Source: Bacteroidales bacterium (GTDB lineage Bacteria; Bacteroidota; Bacteroidia; Bacteroidales; P3). From it: 64,000 bases of DNA. The position numbers were made by a program, and so were the translations under genes. The DNA lies in assembly GCA_024400495.1 (NCBI GenBank), contig JAKSMR010000001.1, forward strand, positions 1 through 64,000, given 5' to 3'. Of this stretch, positions 1 to 8,744 are shown piece by piece (the first letter of the stretch is position 1; each line of letters opens with the position of its first letter). The notes beneath the pieces are model-generated. The model had not been told where the DNA came from. It ran no database searches and saw nothing but the letters and a program-made list of their open reading frames with translations.

Positions 1-81
1 CTATACCGGAAGTTGCAGAGGAGCGAGAGCAGAGAAAAACTTGTTTTCTATGCCGGAAGTTGCAAAGGAGCGAGCATAGAG
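1..81. repeat. Imperfect 34-bp direct repeat, two copies
   Basis: Positions 1-34 and 48-81 are near-identical copies, both carrying CCGGAAGTTGCA and GGAGCGAG. They lie between the window edge and the flippase and code for nothing recognisable. The array may continue off the left edge. Confidence 0.75.
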
Positions 82-101
82 CAAATGTATTTGCTATATC
101 G

Positions 102-175
102 AGCCGAAGCAACGTAGACGAATGTCAGCCGAAGCAACGTAGATGAAATCAGTCGAAGCAACGTAGTTGGAATCA
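102..175. repeat. Minisatellite, 24-25 bp x 3
   Basis: Three tandem units at 102-126, 127-150 and 151-174 share the core CGAAGCAACGTAG. They follow the 34-bp repeat directly and lead into the 82-bp dispersed repeat, so the whole 1-255 stretch is repetitive intergenic DNA. Confidence 0.8.
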
Positions 176-255
176 GCCCGCAATGACGAGGTCTGCTATG
201 AAAAAAATGATGAATTGTCTCCGCTAGGATAACTGCCAACAGGTATATAGGTACC
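174..255 (+). repeat. 82-bp dispersed repeat, copy 1
   Basis: The reverse complement of this stretch matches 41867-41948 at roughly 90 percent, including GGTAnCTATATACCTGTTGG, TTCATCATTTTTTT and TAGCAGACCTCGTCATTGCG. Both copies are non-coding. No coding or terminator role is evident. 256-307 holds nothing else recognisable. Confidence 0.85.
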
Positions 256-307
256 TTTTTTTTGTCGGGGCTGATAGGGTAGGGGTGTCTGCTCTGCCTT
301 TTGGGGG

Positions 308-1831
308 CTATCGCTGGGCGGTGGCTTTGCTGCTCTTGCGTTCGGTGAGGATGACGATGGCGGCGAAGGCGAGGAGGTAGAGGGTGTTGAGGCCGTAGCG
401 CAGGAGGGGGCTCTCGGGACGGAGGCTGAGGCTGACGGCGGCGAGGAGGATGGCGAGGGCCATGTAGGCGAGCATGCGGCGGGTGTCGTAGGGGATGGGC
501 TCTACGAGCTGCATGTCGTCGCTCTTCTCTCTGCCGCGCTGCTTGGCGAGCCAGCGCTGGCCCCAGAGGTAGGAGACGACCATCATGACGGTGTAGCAGG
601 CGAGGTGGGCGATGGCGGCACCCCAGTAGCCGATGACGGGGACGAGGCCTACGAGACAGCCGAGGGTGACGGCGGCGCCGATGGCGGTGATGATGGTGCC
701 GTAGACGGTTTTCTTGTTGAGCTTGAACCAGATGCTGAGGTTGAAGACGATGCCGTAGAAGAGGTTGGCGATGAGCACGATGGGCACGATGGCGAGGCCC
801 TCGCGGTATTCGCTGCCACGGCTGCCGATGAAGTAGCCGAAGAGGTCGATGTAGAGCGTCACTCCCAGGAAGATGAGGAGTCCGCAGATGACGAAATATT
901 TCATCACGTCGGCGAAGAGCTGTGGGGAGTTGCGATCCTTGGCTTTGTTGAAGAAGAAGGGCTCGCTGGCGAAGCGGAACATCTGCACGAAGATGGTCAT
1001 GAGGACGGCGAGCTTGTAGTTGGCGCCGTAGATGCCGAGCTGGGTCATGGCCGTGGCTTTGTCGGCGACCATGTAGCGGATGACGATCTTGTCGGCGACT
1101 TCGTTGACCATGCCGATGAGGTTGATGAGCATGATGGGGAGGGCGTAGCTGAGGAGCTTCTTGAGCAGCGTCCAGTCGCACTGGAGCTTGATCTGGCGGA
1201 ACTCGGGCAGCAGCATGGCCACGTTGACGAGGCAGGCGACGAGGTTGCTGATGAAGACCCAGGTGAGGAGGCCTGCCTGGGGGCCGAACCACTGGTTGGC
1301 GAGGCGGGTGCTGACGTCGGGGATGGCGACGAGGAAGAGGAGGTTGCAGCCTACGTTGGTGCAGACGTTGATGATCTTAATGAGGGAGAAGCGGCCGGCT
1401 TTGTCGTTCTTGCGGAGGACGCAGAAGGGGACGGCGGTGATGGCGTCGACGGCGACGATGAGGCCGGTGAAGAGGACGTAGACCTCTTTGCCGCTGTAGT
1501 TGATGAGGTCGGCGAGGAAGGGGTGGAGGCTGACGATGGCGGCGACGAAGACGCCCGTGGTGGTGAGGATGGCGCTCATGATGGTGCCGTAGACCTTGGA
1601 GAAGTTGTCGCCTTGGGCGTGGCGGAAGAAGGTGGTCTCCATGCCGTAGGTGAGCAGGGCGAGGAGGAGGGCGATGTAGGCGTAGAGCTCGGTGAACTGG
1701 CCGTAGATCTCGGGCACGAAGACGCGCACGTAGAGGGGCACGAGGAGGTAGTTGAGGAGGCGGGGGAGCATGGTGCCGAGTCCGTAGACGACGGTCTGTC
1801 CGGCAAGCTTCTTGAAGGGGTTGTCGCTCAT
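308..1831 (-). CDS. Wzx/MATE-type polysaccharide flippase
   Basis: A 507-residue polytopic membrane protein of the oligosaccharide flippase (polysaccharide biosynthesis protein, MOP superfamily) type. It should move undecaprenyl-diphosphate-linked glycan units across the inner membrane. It opens with NPFKKLAGQTVVYGLGTMLP, the usual amphipathic start before TM1 of this family, and shows about 12-14 hydrophobic segments. The ATG at 1831 was preferred over one 17 codons upstream because the family N-terminus begins there. galE lies about 100 bp upstream on the same strand, so the two may be co-transcribed. Its sugar substrate cannot be inferred. It is distinct from the second flippase at 22121. 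Confidence 0.88.
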   Translation of the reverse strand: MSDNPFKKLAGQTVVYGLGTMLPRLLNYLLVPLYVRVFVPEIYGQFTELYAYIALLLALLTYGMETTFFRHAQGDNFSKVYGTIMSAILTTTGVFVAAIVSLHPFLADLINYSGKEVYVLFTGLIVAVDAITAVPFCVLRKNDKAGRFSLIKIINVCTNVGCNLLFLVAIPDVSTRLANQWFGPQAGLLTWVFISNLVACLVNVAMLLPEFRQIKLQCDWTLLKKLLSYALPIMLINLIGMVNEVADKIVIRYMVADKATAMTQLGIYGANYKLAVLMTIFVQMFRFASEPFFFNKAKDRNSPQLFADVMKYFVICGLLIFLGVTLYIDLFGYFIGSRGSEYREGLAIVPIVLIANLFYGIVFNLSIWFKLNKKTVYGTIITAIGAAVTLGCLVGLVPVIGYWGAAIAHLACYTVMMVVSYLWGQRWLAKQRGREKSDDMQLVEPIPYDTRRMLAYMALAILLAAVSLSLRPESPLLRYGLNTLYLLAFAAIVILTERKSSKATAQR

Positions 1832-1929
1832 GGGTCGTTGGTGTGTGGTGGTGTTTGTTGTGGGGGGGCAAAAAGGTTGCAAGGCTCAGCAGTGCCTTTT
1901 GCTTGCTGAGCCTTGGGGAGAGGTGTGTT

Positions 1930-2952
1930 CTATTTGGCGTAGCCTTCGGGGTTGTTCTTCTGCCAGTTCCAGGCGTCGCGGCACATCTCGTCGACGCCGT
2001 ATTCGGCAACCCAGCCGAGCTCGCGTTCGGCTTTGGCGGGGTCGCTGTAGCAGGTGGCGATGTCGCCGGCGCGGCGGGCTTTGATGGAGTAGGGGATGGT
2101 GATGTTGTTGGCGCGTTCGAAGGCTTTGACGAGGTCGAGGACGGAGTAGCCGTGGCCGGTGCCGAGGTTGTAGATGGCGAGGCCGCACTGGCTGCCGATG
2201 GCCTGGAGGGCTTTGACATGGCCGCGGGCGAGGTCGACGACATGGATGTAGTCGCGCACGCCGGTGCCGTCGTGGGTGTCGTAGTCGTTGCCGAAGACGC
2301 CCAGCTCGGGACGTTTGCCTACGGCGACCTGGGTGATGTAGGGCATGAGGTTGTTGGGGATGCCTTTGGGGTCTTCGCCGATGCGGCCGCTGGGATGGGC
2401 GCCGATGGGGTTGAAGTAGCGCAGGAGGACGATGTTCCACTCGGGGTCGGCTTTCTGCATGTCCATCAGGATCTCTTCGAGCATGCTCTTGGTCTGGCCG
2501 TAGGGGTTGGTGCAGTGGCCTTTGGGGCACTGCTCGGTGATGGGGATCATGGCGGGGTCGCCATAGACGGTGGCGGAGCTGCTGAAGATGATGTTCTTGC
2601 AGCCGTTCTGCCGCATGCAGTCGACGAGCACGAGGGTGCCGTTGATGTTGTTCTCGTAGTACTCCCAGGGTTTGGCGACGCTCTCGCCGACGGCTTTGAG
2701 GCCGGCGAAGTGGATGCAGGCGTCGAACTGGTACTGCTGGAGGACCTGGGTGAGCTTGGCGCGGTCGCGGACGTCGACTTCGTGGAAGGGGATGGTGACG
2801 CCGCCACCGATGAGCTCGGCGACACGTTTCAGCGATTCGGGGTTGGAGTTGGCCAGGTTGTCGACGACAACGGCGGTGTGGCCGGCTTTGTAGAGCTCGA
2901 TAAGGGTGTGGGAACCGATAAATCCGGCACCTCCGGTTACGAGAATATTCAT
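1930..2952 (-). CDS. galE: UDP-glucose 4-epimerase
   Basis: A 340-residue extended short-chain dehydrogenase that interconverts UDP-glucose and UDP-galactose (or the GlcNAc/GalNAc pair). The N-terminus MNILVTGGAGFIGSH is the NAD-binding GxxGxxG motif. The catalytic YxxxK appears as NPYGQTKSMLEE, and the sequence HDGTGVRDYIHVVDLARGH is typical of GalE. Length is normal. The start at 2952 is used because a longer in-frame extension adds only a low-complexity lysine-rich stretch before the Rossmann motif. It is followed by the flippase on the same strand, which fits supply of activated sugars for surface glycans. No minus-strand TAnnTTTG box was seen in the 88-bp divergent gap. Confidence 0.96.
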   Translation of the reverse strand: MNILVTGGAGFIGSHTLIELYKAGHTAVVVDNLANSNPESLKRVAELIGGGVTIPFHEVDVRDRAKLTQVLQQYQFDACIHFAGLKAVGESVAKPWEYYENNINGTLVLVDCMRQNGCKNIIFSSSATVYGDPAMIPITEQCPKGHCTNPYGQTKSMLEEILMDMQKADPEWNIVLLRYFNPIGAHPSGRIGEDPKGIPNNLMPYITQVAVGKRPELGVFGNDYDTHDGTGVRDYIHVVDLARGHVKALQAIGSQCGLAIYNLGTGHGYSVLDLVKAFERANNITIPYSIKARRAGDIATCYSDPAKAERELGWVAEYGVDEMCRDAWNWQKNNPEGYAK

Positions 2953-3028
2953 AGGTATGTTTTTTTGTTTTTTCCTTATTTGTAACGCGCGTTTTTTATT
3001 TTTATTTTGTGATGCGGAAAAAAAACTG

Positions 3029-3036
3029 TAATTTTG
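3029..3036 (+). promoter_or_regulatory. Bacteroidetes promoter, TAATTTTG box, very close to the ATG
   Basis: TAATTTTG is preceded by TTTTG at a spacing of 19 bp, matching the Bacteroidetes -33/-7 pattern. The ATG of the downstream gene begins only 5 bp after the box, so the transcript may be leaderless. Confidence 0.6.
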
Positions 3037-3040
3037 CATC

Positions 3041-4006
3041 ATGAAATATTTGATCGCAACCCTTGTGTTCCTCTTGGTAGAGGTGCTCTATTTCGCTATT
3101 GCTAAGCGCTTTGATATCGTCGACAGACCCAACGAGCGTTCGTCGCACACCCGTGTCACTTTGCTCGGAGGCGGCGTGATTTTCTTCCTCGCGCTGCTTT
3201 ATTTCTGTGTCACCCACGGGTGGCAGTACCCCTGGCTGCTGGCAGGTGTGGCCCTTATCGCGGTGGTGAGCTACATCGACGACATGAAGGGGCTGCCGGC
3301 TTCGCTGCGCTTCGGCGTGCAGCTGGTGACCCTGTTCCTCGTGCTCTTCCAGTTCGAGGCCTTCAGCCTGGATGTGTGGAAGGTGCTGCTGGTGGTGTTT
3401 GTCACCATGGCTACGGTGAACATCTACAACTTCATGGATGGCATCAACGGGATGCTGGCCGCCTACTCGCTCGTGGTGCTGGGCACGCTGGCCTATGCCA
3501 ACTGGCTCAACCCCTTTGTTGACGCCGACCTCATCCTCTTCGTCATGCTCTCGGCGGCGGTGTTCTGCTTCTTCAACTTCCGCAAGAAGGCGCGCTGCTT
3601 CTCGGGCGACGTGGGCAGCATCGTGATGGGCTGCATCGTCCTCTTCCTCATGGGCAGGATGATACAGGCGTCGCCTTCGGCAACACAGCCGCTCAGCTGC
3701 CTGGTATTCATCGGCGTATATCTCGCCGACGGCGGGCTGACGATCCTCAAGCGTATGCTTCGCGGCGAGAACGTGTTCCAGCCCCACAGGGAGCATATGT
3801 ATGAGACGCTGTGCAACGACCTCAGGGTGCCTCATCTCTGGGTGTCGGGGAGCTACGCTGTGGTGCAGCTGGCCATCAACGTGGGCTATTTCTTTGTTGC
3901 CGACAAGATGCTCTATGCAGTGGCTATAGCCACAGTGCTGTTCCTCCTCTATAGCGGATTCTTCTTCGGTTTCAAACAGGGCTATCTGAAGGCTAAGGAG
4001 AGATAA
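3041..4006 (+). CDS. Undecaprenyl-phosphate sugar-1-phosphate transferase (WecA/WbpL-like, GT4 family)
   Basis: A 321-residue integral membrane enzyme of the MraY/WecA superfamily, which loads the first sugar phosphate from a UDP-sugar onto undecaprenyl phosphate. Key motifs are visible: DDMKG near residue 82, NIYNFMDGINGM near 128, a SGDVGS loop near 188, and the HRxHxY-type cytoplasmic loop as PHREHMYETL. About ten hydrophobic segments are seen. It probably starts the lipid-linked glycan that the flippases export. MraY itself is less likely because of the short length and the WbpL-like PHREH loop. Confidence 0.9.
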   Translation: MKYLIATLVFLLVEVLYFAIAKRFDIVDRPNERSSHTRVTLLGGGVIFFLALLYFCVTHGWQYPWLLAGVALIAVVSYIDDMKGLPASLRFGVQLVTLFLVLFQFEAFSLDVWKVLLVVFVTMATVNIYNFMDGINGMLAAYSLVVLGTLAYANWLNPFVDADLILFVMLSAAVFCFFNFRKKARCFSGDVGSIVMGCIVLFLMGRMIQASPSATQPLSCLVFIGVYLADGGLTILKRMLRGENVFQPHREHMYETLCNDLRVPHLWVSGSYAVVQLAINVGYFFVADKMLYAVAIATVLFLLYSGFFFGFKQGYLKAKER

Positions 4007-4020
4007 GAAAGGCTTTCCCT

Positions 4021-7000
4021 GTGGTGAGATCGGCGGCACTCCATATGATGCTCCTCCTGAGCTTGCTGCTTCCCTTTGTGGGGAAGGGGCAGGAGGGCGT
4101 GTGCCCCGGAGTGGGAGGGCTGACGGTGCTGGGGACGACGGACAGAAGCGTCGCCTTCTGCTGGGTCTCCGACAGCATGGGCGCGGAGGCGGCGGCTACC
4201 GCTTTTGAATACTATCTGTCGGCAGATCAGACCCACCCCGATTCGGTGGCGGCGCCGCAGGTGACTCCTCTGGTGCCCGACAGCGGCGCCGACACCATAT
4301 GGTATGCTACCTTGGTGTATCTGTATGTTGACCACCCGTTTCAGCTCTACGTCCGGCAGCGCTGCGGCGACACCGCGGCGGGAGAATGGAGCCCGGCGCT
4401 GGAGTTCAGGACCAACAGAAGCATCATGGTCTATCATTCCGAAACGACCTGCTCGGGACGCAGCTACCTCTGGAGGGGACAGCGGTGCGACAGCAGCGGC
4501 ACCTATTCTGACCACGTGTACAATGCCGCCCCGGGGGTGGACAGCGTGTTTGTGCTCTCTCTGCAGGTGGACACGCTGCGCGGAGCGACCTCGGTGTTTG
4601 AGTGCGACTATTTCTGGTGGCGCCAGGGGAACGACAGCATCTATACCGAGTCGTCCGTCGACGTATACAACATCCCGACTCCCTCGGGGTGCGACAGCCT
4701 GGTGACCCTGAACCTCACCATAGGGCGCGTCTATTCCGACATCAACGTGGAGGCCTGCGACCGCTATGTGTGGTATGGCACGAGGCTCCCTTCGGGCACC
4801 TATGAGCATACGCTCTACAACGCCGCTACGAACGGCTGCGACAGCGTGATAAGGCTTCATCTTATAGTGAACTACTCGACCACAGGCGACACGGTGGCTA
4901 CGGCGTGCGAGTCGTTCGTGTGGTGGGGCGACACCTACAGGAGCGGCGGAACACAGACCCGCATCACCACCAACGCCAACGGGTGCGACAGCGTGGTGAC
5001 GCTCCATCTCTCGATATTCCAGCCTACCAGCGGCACAGATACCGTGCTGGCCTGCGACAGCTACACCTGGATAGACGGGGTGACCTACAGCGCCTCCACC
5101 GACACGGTGACCTATCGTGCTGTGGACGAGCATGGGTGCGACAGCCTGGTGGCGCTGAAGCTTACGGTGGTTACCTCCTCCCATTCGGTGCTCCACGAGA
5201 GCGTCTGCGACGAATATACGTGGCACGAGGAACGCGACACCGTCCTGCGCCACAGCGGGGTGTATGTGGGCTACAACAAGGGCTGCGACCAATACGATAC
5301 GCTGTACCTGGAGGTCCATCACGGCTCGTTCCTCAGGGTAGACACGCTGGTGTGCGGGTCGCTCGTCTGGCACGGGAAAAGCTACTACGGCAGCGGCACC
5401 GATACGGCGGCATATGCTAACGGGTGGGGCTGCGCCAGCGTGGATACCCTCCACCTCATCGTGCTTCCTAGCCGTCATACCTCTTTCGACACTGCCGACT
5501 GCTCGAAGGTCATCTGGCACGGCGTCACCTACAACCAGTCGGGCACCTATCTCCATACGGAGCGAACGCTGATGGGCTGCTTCAACATAGACACGATGCA
5601 TCTGACGATCTACCCTTCGGGCGCCAAGGACTCGGTGGTGGATGCCTGCGACAGCTACGTGTGGAGGGGACGCACCTTCACCGAGACGAGCTCGCTGCAC
5701 GAGGATATGGTTGATGTGCATGGCTGCGACAGCTCGTTCCGGCTTCATGTGAACATCCATAAATCGAAGAAGGGTGAGGCGGAGTACTCCCATTGTGAGC
5801 CTTATATGTGGAAGAACCGGCTCGTGGGCGAGTCGATGATCGACACCCTCGCCCTCCGCACCTCCGAGGGCTGCGACAGCATAGTTACGACGCTACATTA
5901 TCTCTACCATCGCGACACTACGACGCTGGAGATCGCGGCCTGCGACACGTTCGTGTGGTTTGGCGACACCTATACCGAGACAACCGATCAGGCTTCGTTT
6001 GCGCTCCTGAACCAATATGGCTGCGACAGCCTGCTGAGACTCAACCTCAGCATCTACTATTCGGTGGTGGACACTCTGGCCGTTTCGGCCTGCGATAATT
6101 TCGAATGGAACGACTCCCTCTATGTTGCCTCCAACACCCCGGAGACCTATCATTACCATACGCCCGTGGGCTGCGACAGCACTCACACCTTTGTGCTGAC
6201 GATACACTACTCCTATCGGTCGGACTTCAATGTCGTAGGCTGCGACAGCCTCCGCTGGCATGGGGAGTGGTGCGATACAACGGGGCCGTTTGTCTATCAT
6301 GACACCACGCGCTTCGGGTGCGACAGCGTGGAATATATGCACCTCGAGATCCGCAACACACGCTATGGCTCCGACGACAGGAGGATCTGCGAGAGCGATC
6401 TTCCCTACACCTACTCGGATACTACCTTCGACGTGGGCACCCGCCAGGCTTCCTACCGCGCAACCTATAGGGCGGAGAATGGCTGCGACAGCGTGGTGGA
6501 TTTCTCGCTGAACGTCTATTATGGCCCGCTGTATGGGTCGCCGCTGGTGGAGTACAACTGCGAGGACCGCTCGTTCCGCCTGGTGGCCCGACACGATAGC
6601 GACGCGTCGCCTATAGAGTGGAGCTCGGTGCCGCCTGACCCTAACCTCCTGCTGCTCGAGGGCGAAGACACGATCGTTGTGTCGCCGACGGTGACTACGA
6701 TCTATAGCGCAACAGCCATCCACGAGGCGGAAGGCTGCCGCAACACGATAGCGGCTACGGTGTCGGCTGTGGGAACGCAGCAGGTGGACTTCTCGATGAA
6801 TCCTCCTTATCTCAATGACGGCAGCACCACTATCACCTTTGAGGACAAGAGCAAAGGCGGGTTCCTGTGGAGGGAGTGGTTCGTAGGCGACATAGGATAT
6901 GGCGGCGCCGAACGCTGGAGCTGCGATATCCCCAGACAGGAGGATAGCGTTGTCGTCATGCTTGTTGCCGCAGACACGCAATGGGGCTGTATCGATACCG

Positions 7001-7308
7001 CACGCCATATGCTGGTGCGCAGAGGAGGCACGCTCTTTGCTCCTAACGTCTGTATCATGGACGGAACGAATAGCCAGCCTTTCCGTGTGCAGCTTAACCA
7101 TTGTACCAGATATCAGATCCGTATCTATAACAGAAACGGGCTGGAGGTCTTCCGCTCGCAGGATCTACGTGAGGCGTGGGACGGAACCGATAAGCGGACA
7201 GGGAGACCGTGTCTGCAGGGCGTCTATACCTACCATATCACCTATTCCACCAACGACGCCCCGTTGGATGTTCAGTCGCGTGTGGGGACGGTGACGTTGA
7301 TCAGATAG
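4021..7308 (+). CDS. T9SS type-B secreted surface protein with 14 Cys-rich repeats
   Basis: A 1095-residue secreted protein. It has an N-terminal signal peptide (MMLLLSLLLPFVGKGQ), then about 14 tandem repeats of roughly 50 residues (about 136-835). Each repeat starts around a Cys-x-x-x-x-W motif (CDSYVW, CDTFVW) and ends with GCDS followed by a beta strand such as VVTLHL. A PKD-like region follows (about 925-1000). The last 90 residues (from about 1006) match the gliding-motility/type-B T9SS sorting domain, with FAPN, YNRNGLEVF, WDGTD and GVYTYHI. It is therefore exported by T9SS and shed or anchored at the surface. The listed start is a GTG; ATGs at 4045 and 4048 also give a good signal peptide and may be the real start. 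Function is unknown; adhesin or surface-layer roles are guesses. Confidence 0.88.
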   Translation: MVRSAALHMMLLLSLLLPFVGKGQEGVCPGVGGLTVLGTTDRSVAFCWVSDSMGAEAAATAFEYYLSADQTHPDSVAAPQVTPLVPDSGADTIWYATLVYLYVDHPFQLYVRQRCGDTAAGEWSPALEFRTNRSIMVYHSETTCSGRSYLWRGQRCDSSGTYSDHVYNAAPGVDSVFVLSLQVDTLRGATSVFECDYFWWRQGNDSIYTESSVDVYNIPTPSGCDSLVTLNLTIGRVYSDINVEACDRYVWYGTRLPSGTYEHTLYNAATNGCDSVIRLHLIVNYSTTGDTVATACESFVWWGDTYRSGGTQTRITTNANGCDSVVTLHLSIFQPTSGTDTVLACDSYTWIDGVTYSASTDTVTYRAVDEHGCDSLVALKLTVVTSSHSVLHESVCDEYTWHEERDTVLRHSGVYVGYNKGCDQYDTLYLEVHHGSFLRVDTLVCGSLVWHGKSYYGSGTDTAAYANGWGCASVDTLHLIVLPSRHTSFDTADCSKVIWHGVTYNQSGTYLHTERTLMGCFNIDTMHLTIYPSGAKDSVVDACDSYVWRGRTFTETSSLHEDMVDVHGCDSSFRLHVNIHKSKKGEAEYSHCEPYMWKNRLVGESMIDTLALRTSEGCDSIVTTLHYLYHRDTTTLEIAACDTFVWFGDTYTETTDQASFALLNQYGCDSLLRLNLSIYYSVVDTLAVSACDNFEWNDSLYVASNTPETYHYHTPVGCDSTHTFVLTIHYSYRSDFNVVGCDSLRWHGEWCDTTGPFVYHDTTRFGCDSVEYMHLEIRNTRYGSDDRRICESDLPYTYSDTTFDVGTRQASYRATYRAENGCDSVVDFSLNVYYGPLYGSPLVEYNCEDRSFRLVARHDSDASPIEWSSVPPDPNLLLLEGEDTIVVSPTVTTIYSATAIHEAEGCRNTIAATVSAVGTQQVDFSMNPPYLNDGSTTITFEDKSKGGFLWREWFVGDIGYGGAERWSCDIPRQEDSVVVMLVAADTQWGCIDTARHMLVRRGGTLFAPNVCIMDGTNSQPFRVQLNHCTRYQIRIYNRNGLEVFRSQDLREAWDGTDKRTGRPCLQGVYTYHITYSTNDAPLDVQSRVGTVTLIR

Positions 7309-7415
7309 AAGCGTTTTGGGTGGCCTCTGACGGATGATTTTAAGAGGCGGCCATCAGATAGTGGTTTTCTTTTGTTTGAGAACCGTGTCCCTATTGCAGG
7401 GATGGGAGAATGAAA

Positions 7416-7456
7416 CAAACCACCCGACGGAGGCTTGTTGCTCGGCGGGTGGTTTG
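7416..7456. terminator. Hairpin between convergent genes
   Basis: An 11-bp perfect stem CAAACCACCCG/CGGGTGGTTTG lies between the converging T9SS protein and lipoprotein genes. It could end transcription from either side, although no long T run follows on the plus strand. Confidence 0.6.
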
Positions 7457-7508
7457 TGATAGCGGCTCGCTTTCTGGGGCGGTAGCCCTTTTTTTGAGAA
7501 GCGCGTCT

Positions 7509-8738
7509 TTACTGGATCATGCTTATGGGCTGCACCATCTTCCGCAGATCCTCCACCTGGAGCATCTGATAGGTTGAAAGGGTGGTGTCGGCGAAGTTCT
7601 TCTTGTTGAGGTTGTATTGCTCCTGAGGATGTTTGGTGGCCTCTTCGAACAGACGCTGGGCGAGGGCTTTCTTCAGCTCCTCGATGGTCATCTTCCCTTC
7701 GTCCCATGCTTTCAGCTGGGCAGGGGTGAGGTATTTGATCAGCCGGGCTTTGTTCTCGGGCGAGAGTTTGCCGTTCTTGGTATACTCCCGCTCAATAGAG
7801 GGGATGTTGATCCAAGAGGTGAGTGTGGTCTCGAGGAGGGCCATATTCTTCTTGCTTTTGTCGGTATAATATCCCAGGTAAGCGTGGCAGGGTTCAACAA
7901 GAATGACGGGCTTGAGTCCGATCTTCCTCATGATGGAGGCGAAGAAGACGCACGCGTCTATACAGTTGGCCTGTCGCGAGTTATAGACCTCGTCGAAGAA
8001 CCGGATGTGCTGTGTGGTTGCCCGGCTCGAGGGGTTGGAGGTGCAGGAGATAGAGCTGTAGGTGATGCCGCGCTCGAGGGCGTAGTACCAGATGGCTTCC
8101 ACCTGTTTCTTCACCATTGTAGAGCCTTTCTGATAGCCCACGAAGGTGGTGATAAGCCCCTGCTGCAGGATGTCGGTAAGGATGGAGTCGATATAGGGGT
8201 GATCTTCGTTCACATAAGCCATAAAGAGCCATCTCAGATCGCGTCCACGGCCTCTCTCATCGCGCACAACGAGCGGACACTCGTTTACCGAACGGTAGTT
8301 GAGGCGGAGGTTTTTGACATCCACCTCTTCGTCGTTTACAAAACAGGTGAAGGTGAGGTCCATGGCTCCTGGCTGGCGTAGCGCATAGAGCTTGTCGTAT
8401 TTCCATTTCACGCTAGGGCTGAAGGTGTAGGAGGCTCCTTTCGAGGGCATCACCTCTTGCAGGATAGTGACGTAGTTCAGGGCCGAGGAGTCGATAACTA
8501 CGCGCAACACGGCGTGGTCGGCAGGCGAGGTGAGTGTGACCGAGAAGAGGGATTGGTCTGTGTTCTGTCCTTGATTAGCCATCGCCAACAGCATAGAAGG
8601 GTAGAGGATGTTGTCGAACAGCGTGTTGTATTCTGCTTGGAAAGCAACCTTCTGGGGGTCGTAGACCCTTGTGTGAGGCTTGCAGGAGGAGAATAGTACT
8701 GCTGCACAAAGTGCTATGGCGAAGGCGATGCGTTTCAT
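7509..8738 (-). CDS. Lipoprotein with transglutaminase-like domain
   Basis: A 409-residue predicted lipoprotein (signal MKRIAFAIALCAAVLFSSC, lipobox FSSC). The N-terminal half is beta-rich and resembles no domain I can name. The C-terminal half has a transglutaminase-like cysteine-protease core: RQANCIDACVFFASIMRKIG supplies the candidate catalytic Cys, and EPCHAYLGYY the candidate His. Such domains hydrolyse or crosslink peptide bonds in envelope proteins, but the substrate is unknown. It starts 6 bp after the stop of the sodium symporter gene upstream, so the two form an operon. Confidence 0.8.
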   Translation of the reverse strand: MKRIAFAIALCAAVLFSSCKPHTRVYDPQKVAFQAEYNTLFDNILYPSMLLAMANQGQNTDQSLFSVTLTSPADHAVLRVVIDSSALNYVTILQEVMPSKGASYTFSPSVKWKYDKLYALRQPGAMDLTFTCFVNDEEVDVKNLRLNYRSVNECPLVVRDERGRGRDLRWLFMAYVNEDHPYIDSILTDILQQGLITTFVGYQKGSTMVKKQVEAIWYYALERGITYSSISCTSNPSSRATTQHIRFFDEVYNSRQANCIDACVFFASIMRKIGLKPVILVEPCHAYLGYYTDKSKKNMALLETTLTSWINIPSIEREYTKNGKLSPENKARLIKYLTPAQLKAWDEGKMTIEELKKALAQRLFEEATKHPQEQYNLNKKNFADTTLSTYQMLQVEDLRKMVQPISMIQ

Positions 8739-8744
8739 TATGGA

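Noticed and set aside
605-1909. Long plus-strand frame rich in Asp, Glu, Gly and Val opposite the flippase
   Set aside because: Its composition is what the reverse strand of G/C-rich, C-ending codons gives. The flippase on the other strand has clear family motifs.
3982-5793. 603-codon minus-strand frame opposite the T9SS repeat protein
   Set aside because: No domain, no signal peptide, and the plus-strand gene is well supported.
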